This document shows, piece after piece, positions 29,096-35,950 of a stretch of DNA of 35,950 bases. The DNA is from a virus. Position 1 is the first letter of the stretch. Every line of letters starts with the position of its first letter. The DNA lies in IMG/VR virus record IMGVR_UViG_3300035698_011346, positions 1 through 35,950 of that record; one strand, written 5' to 3'. The notes under the pieces were generated by a model, which saw only the letters and a list, made by a program, of their open reading frames with translations, was not told where the DNA came from and searched no databases. The translations under genes and the position numbers were made by a program.

Positions 29096-31306
29096 GTGAT
29101 AACAAGAAAGGCACTCATAGTTTATGCGGATGCCGACAGAGCAGCTGAAAATATAGTTGACGTCATAAGACTGGGCGATTATGATTGTTATGATCTTAAA
29201 ATAGTTTATAGTGACGTTGAAGCGATTGATTGTGAAGTCAATTTGAAATTCATACGGGCTGATGGCGCTATAACAAATATAACTCCTGATACTGATGCAA
29301 ATAGTATCATATATACGCTGTCATCAGGGCTGATATCAGTTGCAGGTGTTCTAAAATGCTATGTTCAAATGATTGATGACAATATGTTCACCCCGTTATG
29401 TATTTCAATGATTGTGAGTGATGTCCCCAGTAGCACGCCAATTGAAGATATTGATGAATATCCTGATTGGTTGGCTGCAATAGCAGAAGTTGATTCAAAT
29501 GAAGCCATTAGAATAGACAGCGAAGCTGATCGCGTTATAGCTGAGGGTGATAGGGTTATAGCTGAAGCTGGAAGGGTCACAGCGGAGAATGATAGAGCAG
29601 TCTGGGAAGATTGGGATGCATTAACAGCTTGGAAGCTTGGCAATAAAGTTTCGCACAGCGGATCCTCATGGATTGCAATAAATGATAATACAGGATCTGA
29701 ACCTCCGTCAGCAGATTGGCTTATGATAGCTCAAAAAGGTGATAAAGGTGACGGGAACGTGCTATCAGTTGGTACGGTCACAACTCTTGCCCCTGATGCG
29801 GATGCTACTGCTGAAATAACTGGCGATAGTCCTGATCAGGTGTTAAATTTGGGGGTTCCTCAAGGTGATGCAGGTACAATAAACGCAAGTACCAATACTG
29901 ATATAACTGGTATAGTTGCTGGTGATGGCACAAATATCCGCGTTGCAACGGCGGCAGACGGTGATGCTTTGCCGGTTACTGATGCTGGTGCATATTATGG
30001 CACCGATACAGTGGGAGCAGCACTTGCACAAAACGGCGCGGCCATTTCGGCTATTGGCACCGCTGGCCTTGCTGTCACACGCGATGTTGCAGACGCTCAG
30101 GCAGCACTCATTGTCAACCAGCAGCATGCGTCGTCTACTGGCGCGGTCGCTGAGTACAAATTCAACGGCTCCATTGTTGGCAAGATTGATAAATTTGGCA
30201 CGCCTATGCTGGGTGTCGAGCAGACAACCGCAAACAAAAACAAATGGTACGGACTGGTAGGTGACATTTTAGGCAACGTAATCGCTAAAAAGTTCACGTA
30301 CTACTGGAATGGCTCGGCGTATGTGGCTGATTACAGCAACGGGTTCGGGCATCAAGCGCTCTATAACAACACCGGCGCATACAGCAACGGGTTCGGGCAT
30401 CAAGCGCTCTATAACAACACAGGCGCAAACAGCAACGGGTTCGGGATGTACGCGCTCCTAAACAACACCGGCGCATACAGCAACGGGTTCGGGTTCTACG
30501 CGCTAAGCAACAACACAGGCGCAAACAGCAACGGGTTCGGGTATCAAGCGCTCCAAAACAACACCGGAGCAAACAGCAACGGGTTCGGGTATCAAGCGCT
30601 CTATAACAACACCGGCGCAAGCAGCAACGGGTTCGGGATGTACGCGCTCCTAAACAACACCGGCGCATACAGCAACGGGTTCGGGTTCTACGCGCTCCTA
30701 AACAACACCGGAGCAAACAGCAACGGGCTCGGGTATGCAGCGCTCCGGTATAACCAGTCAGCTGGTAATACCGCAGTAGGACATAACGCGTACAGCACAT
30801 TCCTCGAAAACTCCGGCGGTGACAAGTCATGTGAACCTGCCGCAATCGACATTGCGCTCGAACGCGCCACAATAGCCGCGCATGCGTTTGGCGAAACAAA
30901 TGCGTATATCAATCTCAAGTATCAGGCGGCAGTTACGACTGCTATAGGTGGGCTGTCTGTAGGATCAATCTATCAGGTCAAGATTATTGATGCTAATACG
31001 ATTGAATTTTACTCTGGCAGCACAAAAATCAATCTGACGTCACAGGGCGTTGGCACACAAACATTCAGGCCGCAATTTGCATACACCAACACAAGTTGCC
31101 TTGGCGCGAGCACCGTACCAAACAAAGACAATCAAGTAGTTTTAGGTGATGCTACTGTAGACACAGTCAAGATGGGCGGCACAGCCAGAACACCGGCAAG
31201 CGCTGCTGCTACAGGCGTTAAGGGCGAGACGTGCTGGGATGCTGATTTTTTCTACATTTGTACAGACACAGATACGTGGAAACGAGTAGCAATAGCTACA
31301 TGGTAA
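29096..31306 (+). CDS. Modular tail fibre / receptor-binding protein with 16-residue repeats
   Basis: 736 residues from the GTG at 29096 (GAGGAG at 29081-29086; the TTG at 29087 would have no spacing). Order of modules: N-terminal domain resembling BppU-type baseplate attachment (1-125); a DR.IAE repeat helix (140-165, coiled coil); a WDALTAWKLGNKVSHSGSSWIA...PP...W stretch like a carbohydrate-binding module (168-205); GDKGDGN; then from about residue 413 eight 16-residue repeats (SNGFGxxALxNNTGA) and a ninth imperfect copy; and a C-terminal QVVLGDATVD...GETCWDADFFYICTDTDTWKRVAIATW ending, common to fibre tips. It recognises the host surface. The part from about 30000 on is more GC-rich than its surroundings, a sign of module exchange. 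Confidence 0.85.
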   Translation: MITRKALIVYADADRAAENIVDVIRLGDYDCYDLKIVYSDVEAIDCEVNLKFIRADGAITNITPDTDANSIIYTLSSGLISVAGVLKCYVQMIDDNMFTPLCISMIVSDVPSSTPIEDIDEYPDWLAAIAEVDSNEAIRIDSEADRVIAEGDRVIAEAGRVTAENDRAVWEDWDALTAWKLGNKVSHSGSSWIAINDNTGSEPPSADWLMIAQKGDKGDGNVLSVGTVTTLAPDADATAEITGDSPDQVLNLGVPQGDAGTINASTNTDITGIVAGDGTNIRVATAADGDALPVTDAGAYYGTDTVGAALAQNGAAISAIGTAGLAVTRDVADAQAALIVNQQHASSTGAVAEYKFNGSIVGKIDKFGTPMLGVEQTTANKNKWYGLVGDILGNVIAKKFTYYWNGSAYVADYSNGFGHQALYNNTGAYSNGFGHQALYNNTGANSNGFGMYALLNNTGAYSNGFGFYALSNNTGANSNGFGYQALQNNTGANSNGFGYQALYNNTGASSNGFGMYALLNNTGAYSNGFGFYALLNNTGANSNGLGYAALRYNQSAGNTAVGHNAYSTFLENSGGDKSCEPAAIDIALERATIAAHAFGETNAYINLKYQAAVTTAIGGLSVGSIYQVKIIDANTIEFYSGSTKINLTSQGVGTQTFRPQFAYTNTSCLGASTVPNKDNQVVLGDATVDTVKMGGTARTPASAAATGVKGETCWDADFFYICTDTDTWKRVAIATW
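30332..30763 (+). repeat. 48-bp tandem repeats within the tail fibre gene
   Basis: Eight near-identical 48-base units run from 30332 to 30715, each coding (Y/N/S)SNGFG..AL.NNTGA; a ninth, diverged unit runs to 30763. Units differ mainly in the two codons after GFG and in the codon after AL. In-frame and free of stops; the copy number could change by recombination. Confidence 0.92.
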
Positions 31307-31322
31307 AAGGAGGATAAATAAA

Positions 31323-31685
31323 ATGGCACTACGGTTAGATATCACTGATCAGCGGGGCGTTACCGCAGGGTATCATCGGATCATATCCGTCACACAGGTT
31401 TATTCACAGGGACAGGCAGGGATCCATATCAATCTGGCCGGTTATGTTAGCAGAGAATTTCGTGAGAAGGAAATTAATGTAACATCCGATAAAGAAGTTG
31501 ATTCTGCTGAAAAAAACAAGTCCTTTTCGGTGACCAACATTCCGGTTTTCCTGCCGTTTCTGGACGTGGAAAATTTCCAGCTCGGCGCATTGTATACTCG
31601 GCTCAAAGCGGAAATTCCTGAATTATCAGCATCAACGGACGTGCTGGAACCGGTGATCATCAAGGATCTGATATTGACCAAATAG
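31323..31685 (+). CDS. Small tail-associated protein of unknown family
   Basis: 120 residues; AAGGAGGATAAATAAAATG initiation cassette. It starts directly after the fibre gene. Beta-rich sequence (ALRLDITDQRGVTAGYHRI, VTQVYSQGQAGIHINLAGYV, then IPVFLPFLDVENFQLG, ending VIIKDLILTK). Small proteins of this kind often follow fibres in Bacillota phages, where they may be fibre chaperones or baseplate components; this is inference from position. No motif recognised. Confidence 0.65.
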   Translation: MALRLDITDQRGVTAGYHRIISVTQVYSQGQAGIHINLAGYVSREFREKEINVTSDKEVDSAEKNKSFSVTNIPVFLPFLDVENFQLGALYTRLKAEIPELSASTDVLEPVIIKDLILTK

Positions 31686-31726
31686 AGCGATATTGCGAAC
31701 TAAAAAAGGAAATTCTTAAAAAGCTA

Positions 31727-31755
31727 TTTACATATATATATTATAGTGTTATAAT
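31727..31755 (+). promoter_or_regulatory. Promoter P5 (TTTACA - 17 bp - TATAAT)
   Basis: TTTACA at 31727-31732, 17-base spacer, TATAAT at 31750-31755 preceded by TG. The leader has AATAGTGGCTGGAGGTCAAAA before the ATG at 31794, matching P2-P4. It lies inside the packaging/head region, so it can transcribe the small genes, protease, portal and minor capsid genes. Confidence 0.85.
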
Positions 31756-31793
31756 GGAATCATAAAATAAATAGTGGCTGGAGGTCAAAAGCA

Positions 31794-32078
31794 ATGGCAA
31801 GGTATTCGGTGGAAATGGAAATTGTAACGGACGGAAGTGATAGGCAGTATCATGATTTTGACAATGTTGATCAGGCAGTGGATGCAATAGCGGAATGCGC
31901 TGACGATTACAATGGTTTTGCATCAATTTATGACAACGAAGAGGACGAACTGATTTATTGGAAACAAGAACATTGCTGGGAGCCAGAATTAAACAATGAG
32001 CTGGCATTGAGACAAAACGAATTCGATACATTTTTTGGAAACGTTCATAGATACCTTGTTGAACATGCGCAAGCGTAA
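31794..32078 (+). CDS. Small acidic protein, unknown
   Basis: 94 residues from the ATG at 31794 (GGAGG at 31780-31784). Net acidic; beta start (RYSVEMEIVTDGSDRQYHDF), then helix (VDQAVDAIAECADDYNG) and a C-terminal helix. First gene from promoter P5, thus probably early rather than structural. No family recognised. Confidence 0.65.
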   Translation: MARYSVEMEIVTDGSDRQYHDFDNVDQAVDAIAECADDYNGFASIYDNEEDELIYWKQEHCWEPELNNELALRQNEFDTFFGNVHRYLVEHAQA

Positions 32079-32113
32079 TTTGGATAAATAAAGCGAAAAT
32101 CAAGGAGAAGGAA

Positions 32114-32284
32114 ATGAGTGTTATGTATTATCATTATGAAATAACTTTCGCTGATGGCAGGAAAACGGAGCATTTTTATTATCCTCACACGAATTTTGAT
32201 AATCATTCAGCAGCCAACGACGCGAAAGCAGAAGCTGCAAAGCAGCAAGGGGAAGCAAAGTACATTGGAGTTGAATTCGCCTAA
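32114..32284 (+). CDS. Small unannotated ORF (56 residues), unknown
   Basis: ATG at 32114 with AAGGAG at 32102-32107 six bases upstream, stop at 32282-32284; too short for common cut-offs. Sequence begins MSVMYYHYEITFADGRKTE and continues with FYYPHTNFDNH, then a helical KAEAAKQQGEAKYIG end. It resembles the neighbouring 94-residue protein in shape (short strands then helix). Translation is supported by the good ribosome binding site and the following hairpin. Confidence 0.55.
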   Translation: MSVMYYHYEITFADGRKTEHFYYPHTNFDNHSAANDAKAEAAKQQGEAKYIGVEFA

Positions 32285-32304
32285 TATCGGTGCAATTACA
32301 TTAA

Positions 32305-32358
32305 AAATAGTGAAAGCGCGCAAGCTGTTGATCATAATAATGCGCGCTTTCGCTATTT
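32305..32358 (+). terminator. Hairpin with 18-bp stem after small gene
   Basis: Bases 32305-32322 (AAATAGTGAAAGCGCGCA) pair with 32341-32358 with one G-T pair, around an 18-base loop. The GC-rich core with a U-rich 3' arm is like a Rho-independent terminator, but only two T follow (ATTC). It may attenuate transcription from P5 into the protease and head genes, or protect the upstream mRNA. Confidence 0.55.
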
Positions 32359-32376
32359 ATTCAGGAGGATAGTGAT

Positions 32377-32700
32377 ATGATAACAGCGAAGTTTATTAAA
32401 AATCAAGGAACTATGACAGGATTCAAGATTGAAGGGCATGCGAATTCAGCTCGGTATGGCAAGGATATTGTATGCGCAGCAGTTTCATCAGCCAGTCAAA
32501 TGGTGATGTTATATGCAGTTGAACGCGAAATGGATGTTTTATTGATAGATGATGATGATGGAGTAACTGCACTGGAATTAAAATCAGAAAATAACGTCGT
32601 GAGCGAAATGATTGAAGCCTTATGGATGCTATTGACAGCGCTTGCGGAGCCATACAGCAAATATATCAAAGTTTATATATCAGCGAAATGGAGTGATTGA
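32377..32700 (+). CDS. Prp-like cysteine protease
   Basis: 107 residues from the ATG at 32377 (AGGAGG at 32363-32368, 8 bases). The Prp signature is intact: G20-H21-A-N...G28-K-D30-I-V-C33-A-A-V-S with 12 residues from His to Cys, as in the ribosomal-protein-L27-processing protease Prp (YsxB). In Staphylococcus, Prp also cleaves phage 80alpha capsid and scaffold proteins. A Prp copy in the phage, next to the portal gene, fits a role in procapsid maturation (inferred). At 107 residues it has the normal family size. Confidence 0.85.
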   Translation: MITAKFIKNQGTMTGFKIEGHANSARYGKDIVCAAVSSASQMVMLYAVEREMDVLLIDDDDGVTALELKSENNVVSEMIEALWMLLTALAEPYSKYIKVYISAKWSD

Positions 32701-32702
32701 AT

Positions 32703-34250
32703 ATGTCAGCAATATACGAGAACATGCCATGGCCACCGGTTGGGAACCTCATCACAAAGATGAAGGAGCATTCAGCGTGGTATTCAAGCGATGCTGGGAC
32801 TATCGCTAATTTTTATTCATCCGAGTTAAATACAGCATTCATCGATGGCCCGTTTAGAATAAGTAAAGAGAATTTTTGGGGACGTCAAGTCAAGAACCAG
32901 GGCGAAGTATTTAATCATGTTCCCGTTGCGTCGGACATCGCTGACGTGTCAGCCACGTTATTATTTAGCGAATCGCCCATTGTTCGTATAGGCGAAGCAA
33001 AAACTCAGTCAGAAAATGACGCGCAACTGGAATTTGACAAGCTGTTAGATCGTACCAATTTCTTTGATAAGATCCTAGAAGCTGCTGAAATAGCTTCAGC
33101 GCTTGGCGGTGTATTTATCAAAGTTGCATGGGATGCCGAATTAACAAATGATCCGATTGCAGTTGTGGAGCAGCCTGACAGCGCTATTCCAGAGTTCAGG
33201 TTTGGAATGTTATGTCGTGTTATGTTCTGGAAGATCATTGATGCTCCAGCTACTCCTGATGCAGCAAAGTCAAAAATACTTCGATTGATTGAAACGTATG
33301 AGCCCGGCCATATACGTTCAGTGCTTTATTCTGGAAGTGATTCACGCCTTGGACATGAAATTGATTTGAAAAGTGTTGATTCGACAAAAGATATAATTCC
33401 AGATATTGAAATTCCAAATAACTTATTGCTTGCAGTTTATATTCCAAACATGCGTCCAAACAAGCTGGAGCGGACGTCATATCTTGGACGTTCAGACCTA
33501 TTGGGCATCGAAGGCCTTATGGATAGTTTAGACGAAGCCTATAGTTTGTGGTCTCGTGAGTTAATGCTGGCGCAAGCAAAGATTCTAATTCCAGAATCAT
33601 TCATGAGGAACAATTCTAATGGAAATTCGCGTTTTAATCCAGATGCCATGGTTTATGTTAAGCTGGATATTGATCCAGTATCAGCCGAAGGCGGAATGAT
33701 AACTCCGCAGCAATTTGACATCCGCGCTGAGGATTTTGAAAAGACAACGCTAAATTTACTTGAGCGTATAGTGGTATCAGCAGGATATAGTCCGCAAACG
33801 TTTGGCTTGAATATCAGCGGACGTGCAGAATCAGGAACAGCGTTGACCTTAAGAGAGCGTAAAACATTCACGACCAAAAACAAAAAAGAAAAGTATTGGG
33901 AAACTCCGCTTAAGCATATCATGTTATGTCTACAAGCTGTCAGCAATGATTTCTTGCAAGGCAAGTATGATCCCAATTTAGATATCTCGTTGAGCTTCTC
34001 AGATAGCATAACAAACAATATCGGTGAGATGGCTGCATCAGTTGCAAAGCTCCACGAAGCCGTATCATCGAGCATATATACGCGCGTTAAGATACTGCAT
34101 CAAGAATGGACAGAGGCTCAGATAATTGCAGAGGTCAAACTTATCAAAGAGGAACATGCAGTTGGTGCAGCAATGCAGAACCCAGATCAGTTTGAAATTG
34201 ATGATGATGGTGCAGCAGCTGAAGAGGATGAGGGTGAAGAAAATGCCTGA
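32703..34250 (+). CDS. Portal protein (SPP1-type)
   Basis: 515 residues from the ATG at 32703 (GGAG about 9 bases upstream, 3 bases after the protease stop). The layout is that of SPP1-type portals: helical N-terminus (WYSSDAGTIANFYS), wing segment (VPVASDIADVSATLLFSE), GGVFIKVAWD, clip and stem (LLGIEGLMDSLDEAYSLWSREL), and ISGRAESGTALTLRERKTFTTKNKKEKYW, the usual crown-leading segment, then an acidic C-terminus. It forms the dodecameric ring through which DNA passes. The next ATG overlaps its end by 8 bases. Confidence 0.93.
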   Translation: MSAIYENMPWPPVGNLITKMKEHSAWYSSDAGTIANFYSSELNTAFIDGPFRISKENFWGRQVKNQGEVFNHVPVASDIADVSATLLFSESPIVRIGEAKTQSENDAQLEFDKLLDRTNFFDKILEAAEIASALGGVFIKVAWDAELTNDPIAVVEQPDSAIPEFRFGMLCRVMFWKIIDAPATPDAAKSKILRLIETYEPGHIRSVLYSGSDSRLGHEIDLKSVDSTKDIIPDIEIPNNLLLAVYIPNMRPNKLERTSYLGRSDLLGIEGLMDSLDEAYSLWSRELMLAQAKILIPESFMRNNSNGNSRFNPDAMVYVKLDIDPVSAEGGMITPQQFDIRAEDFEKTTLNLLERIVVSAGYSPQTFGLNISGRAESGTALTLRERKTFTTKNKKEKYWETPLKHIMLCLQAVSNDFLQGKYDPNLDISLSFSDSITNNIGEMAASVAKLHEAVSSSIYTRVKILHQEWTEAQIIAEVKLIKEEHAVGAAMQNPDQFEIDDDGAAAEEDEGEENA

Positions 34251-34503
34251 TAAAAGCTCATATATCGTTGGCATTAATGAAGTATCAGGAGATAGCGTCA
34301 ATCATCCAGCTCATTATAATAAGGGTCCTATTGAGTGTATAGATGCAATGGAAGCAGCAGTTACAGGGCTGATTGGTAAAGATGCAGTATGCACAGCTCA
34401 AGCTATTAAATATTTATGGCGCTGGAAGTATCGTAATGGCAAAGAGGACTTGCGTAAAGCGCGATGGTACATTGACAGGCTACTTGAGGACGAGGATGTG
34501 TAA
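34243..34503 (+). CDS. DUF3310 protein
   Basis: 86 residues from the ATG at 34243; the preceding reading frame is portal shadow. HPAHYNKGPIECIDAM (about 21-36) and AIKYLWRWKYRNGKEDLRKARWYIDRLL (54-81) match the DUF3310 family, common in phages and often called nucleotide kinase without direct proof. It is normally an early protein, so its presence between portal and minor capsid genes is unusual. Overlap with portal (8 bases) points to coupled translation. Confidence 0.85.
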   Translation: MPDKSSYIVGINEVSGDSVNHPAHYNKGPIECIDAMEAAVTGLIGKDAVCTAQAIKYLWRWKYRNGKEDLRKARWYIDRLLEDEDV

Positions 34504-34505
34504 TT

Positions 34506-35950
34506 ATGCCATCAAATGCAGAGATCATCAATACACGGCTTCTAGAGCGGTTGAATGAAACGTATGCAAGGGCTGAACTTGAAATGCTGCAAAAGGTGCA
34601 GCGCAGAGTGTCACGTGGCATAACTGATATAGGCTGGACAGAGCATAAATTGCAGGACATTCAAACGCTACACGCAGAAACTGAAGCATTGTTGAAAAAT
34701 ACAGGAGCTATAGCAAAGTCAACAATCGCTGATAGCATAGTCAATTCATATAAAGGCGGACGTGCTGAAGTGTCATTGAGTGGGATCCCCGATACAATGC
34801 TGTCGAAGGACCTTTCATATAAGATGCAGCGTCACATTCTGGAAAGCGAAAGAATTGTTGACGGGACTAAATTTCAAGTTCTTAGAAATGTAGATGATGC
34901 TTATATGGATGTTATGACAAAAACCACGACTGGCTTACTGGCAGGAACTGATTCCATTGGCGCGGTAGCTCAAAAAGCTATGAATTCATTCGCTGATAAA
35001 GGTATAACAGGTTTTGTTGATAGGGCTGGTCGTAGCTGGGAGTTGCAAAGCTATATAGATATGGCAACGCGGACAATCACCCAGAATGCAGCACGTCAGG
35101 GACATGTTGATAGGGCTACAGAGCTTGGACGTGATTTAATGCAGGTATCAGTTCATAATGCTACTTGCCCAATATGCGAGCCATGGAGCGGAGCAATTTT
35201 GAGCATATCAGGCAATAGCGTTAAATATCCCAGTTTGGACAGTGCAAAGTCTGCTGGATTGTTTCATCCTAATTGTAAGCATACGTTATTGGACTATGAT
35301 GAAGCGGATGCAGAGCTTGATAAAGAGTTGGGCATTGAGGATGGTCCTGTTGGGCGCGCAGCATTATCAAAAGACAGCGCTGATGTATATGCAGCAACGC
35401 AAGCGCAACGCTACAATGAGCGCGCCATACGGCATTGGAAGCGTCGTGAAGCCGTTGCAATGGATGCTCCGAGCAAGCTAACAGCTCATAACCATATAGC
35501 TGCATTTCAGGAGCGCCAACGCAAGTTGATAAACGAGTATGACCTTACCCGGCAGCGCAGCAGGGAAGCCGTCCTGAAGCCGCGAGGACGCGTGACAGCA
35601 TATCATGACTATAGTCGCATTGCTTTGCCAGCTGACGCGCTTCCAGCAGCTCCTGCAGCGCCTGACAAGCTTGCTGGTGCTCGGGTCAAGCCCTATTCTG
35701 AAATGTCTCGCGAAGAACTTATTGATGATATAGTGGCAAAGCGTGCTGAATACATGACCAGAGGGGGCCGGCCATTCACGGCAGAAGAGATTAAATCGTA
35801 TAGGGAATCAGTCGGTAGGTATGATATGGAGATGCTTTATGTCAGAGAAAAACGACTTGATGAGAGACTTGGAATTGAAGGAAGGTCTTATGATCTACCG
35901 AAGTCACAAGCCGATATCGCTAGAACCCTCGATAACTTTGAGCAGCATTC
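34506..35950 (+). CDS. Minor capsid / head morphogenesis protein (min_cap2 type), 3' truncated
   Basis: At least 481 residues from the ATG at 34506; the frame is open to the window end. The first ~265 residues are a phage minor capsid 2-type domain: helical N-terminus, then ATRTITQNAARQGHVDRATELGRDLMQVSVHNATC (in parts: A187-R198, V215-C221), CPICEPWSG (221-229), YPSLDSAKSAGLFHPNC (241-257). H218 and C221/C224/C257 form a Cys/His set typical of the family. After ~290 comes a long basic-acidic extension (ERAIRHWKRREAV, AFQERQRKLINEYDLTRQ, then LPAAPAAP) with no recognised domain so far; in related phages such C-termini may carry extra enzymatic domains, not visible here. Confidence 0.88.
   Translation, partial: MPSNAEIINTRLLERLNETYARAELEMLQKVQRRVSRGITDIGWTEHKLQDIQTLHAETEALLKNTGAIAKSTIADSIVNSYKGGRAEVSLSGIPDTMLSKDLSYKMQRHILESERIVDGTKFQVLRNVDDAYMDVMTKTTTGLLAGTDSIGAVAQKAMNSFADKGITGFVDRAGRSWELQSYIDMATRTITQNAARQGHVDRATELGRDLMQVSVHNATCPICEPWSGAILSISGNSVKYPSLDSAKSAGLFHPNCKHTLLDYDEADAELDKELGIEDGPVGRAALSKDSADVYAATQAQRYNERAIRHWKRREAVAMDAPSKLTAHNHIAAFQERQRKLINEYDLTRQRSREAVLKPRGRVTAYHDYSRIALPADALPAAPAAPDKLAGARVKPYSEMSREELIDDIVAKRAEYMTRGGRPFTAEEIKSYRESVGRYDMEMLYVREKRLDERLGIEGRSYDLPKSQADIARTLDNFEQH

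Noticed and set aside
30332-30763. CRISPR array
   Set aside because: The repeats are contiguous, in frame and coding, without unique spacers.
30294-30899. 201-residue antisense frame rich in Arg and Cys
   Set aside because: It is the mirror of the 48-bp fibre repeats; the sense frame has clear domain structure and the antisense one has none.
1-35950. tRNA genes, integrase and attachment sites
   Set aside because: No cloverleaf with a T-loop consensus and no recombinase motif was seen while reading; a tRNA scan would be decisive.

Overview
The window is a piece of a tailed double-stranded DNA bacteriophage genome, most likely a long-tailed, non-contractile (siphovirus-type) phage of a Bacillota (Firmicutes) host. 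The evidence is a long tape measure protein, a PBSX-type large terminase, an SPP1-type portal, a minor capsid protein of the phage_min_cap2 type, an LL-H-family holin and an NlpC/P60 endolysin. Strong GGAGG ribosome binding sites, sigma-A-like promoters and low G+C content (judged by eye, not computed) support the host guess. Every gene I accept is on the + strand and most start within a few bases of the previous stop. I see no integrase, excisionase or CI-type repressor, but about a quarter of the phage (scaffold, major capsid, connectors, tail tube) probably lies outside the window, so lifestyle is open.

Layout. (1) 1-5326: end of the tail module (tape measure C-terminus, a DUF6711-like tail protein, a large baseplate/receptor-binding protein). 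(2) 5342-7696: small membrane and coiled-coil proteins, holin, endolysin. (3) 7697-8042: the only gene-poor stretch over 300 bases; it holds a promoter, a 12-bp inverted repeat and perhaps a 47-codon gene. (4) 8043-19926: replication and nucleotide operon with a Rho_N-like protein, primase, gp32-like SSB, all-alpha NTP pyrophosphatase, flavoprotein, dNMP kinase, ThyX, HAD nucleotidase, a T4 gp42-like dCMP hydroxymethylase homologue, DnaE-type polymerase, RecA, Cas4-like nuclease and RuvC-like resolvase. (5) 20029-27005: accessory early genes under three related promoters (DUF7192 protein, CobS/MoxR ATPase, orphan LigA domain, second resolvase-like nuclease, OB-fold protein, charge-block protein, RNase HI and several unknowns). 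(6) 27080-35950: terminase, then a tail fibre module of foreign composition, a promoter with small genes, a Prp-type cysteine protease, portal, DUF3310 protein and minor capsid protein, which runs off the window.

How it works together. Primase, SSB, polymerase, RecA, nucleases, resolvases and RNase H form a nearly complete replication-recombination set, although no helicase or initiator was recognised. Between SSB and polymerase sits a block that resembles the functional set T4 uses to make hydroxymethylcytosine DNA: a pyrophosphatase, a dNMP kinase and a dCMP hydroxymethylase-like enzyme with the cytosine-selecting Asp. Here it is combined with a divergent ThyX, a UDP-galactopyranose-mutase-like flavoprotein and a deoxynucleotidase. 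This is the best candidate in the window for an undescribed system: a base-modification or nucleotide-remodelling pathway. Five promoters share an invariant 17-bp spacer, TTTACA, and a TG-extended TATAAT box; four of them also share a leader around the ribosome binding site, which suggests one co-regulated transcription programme.
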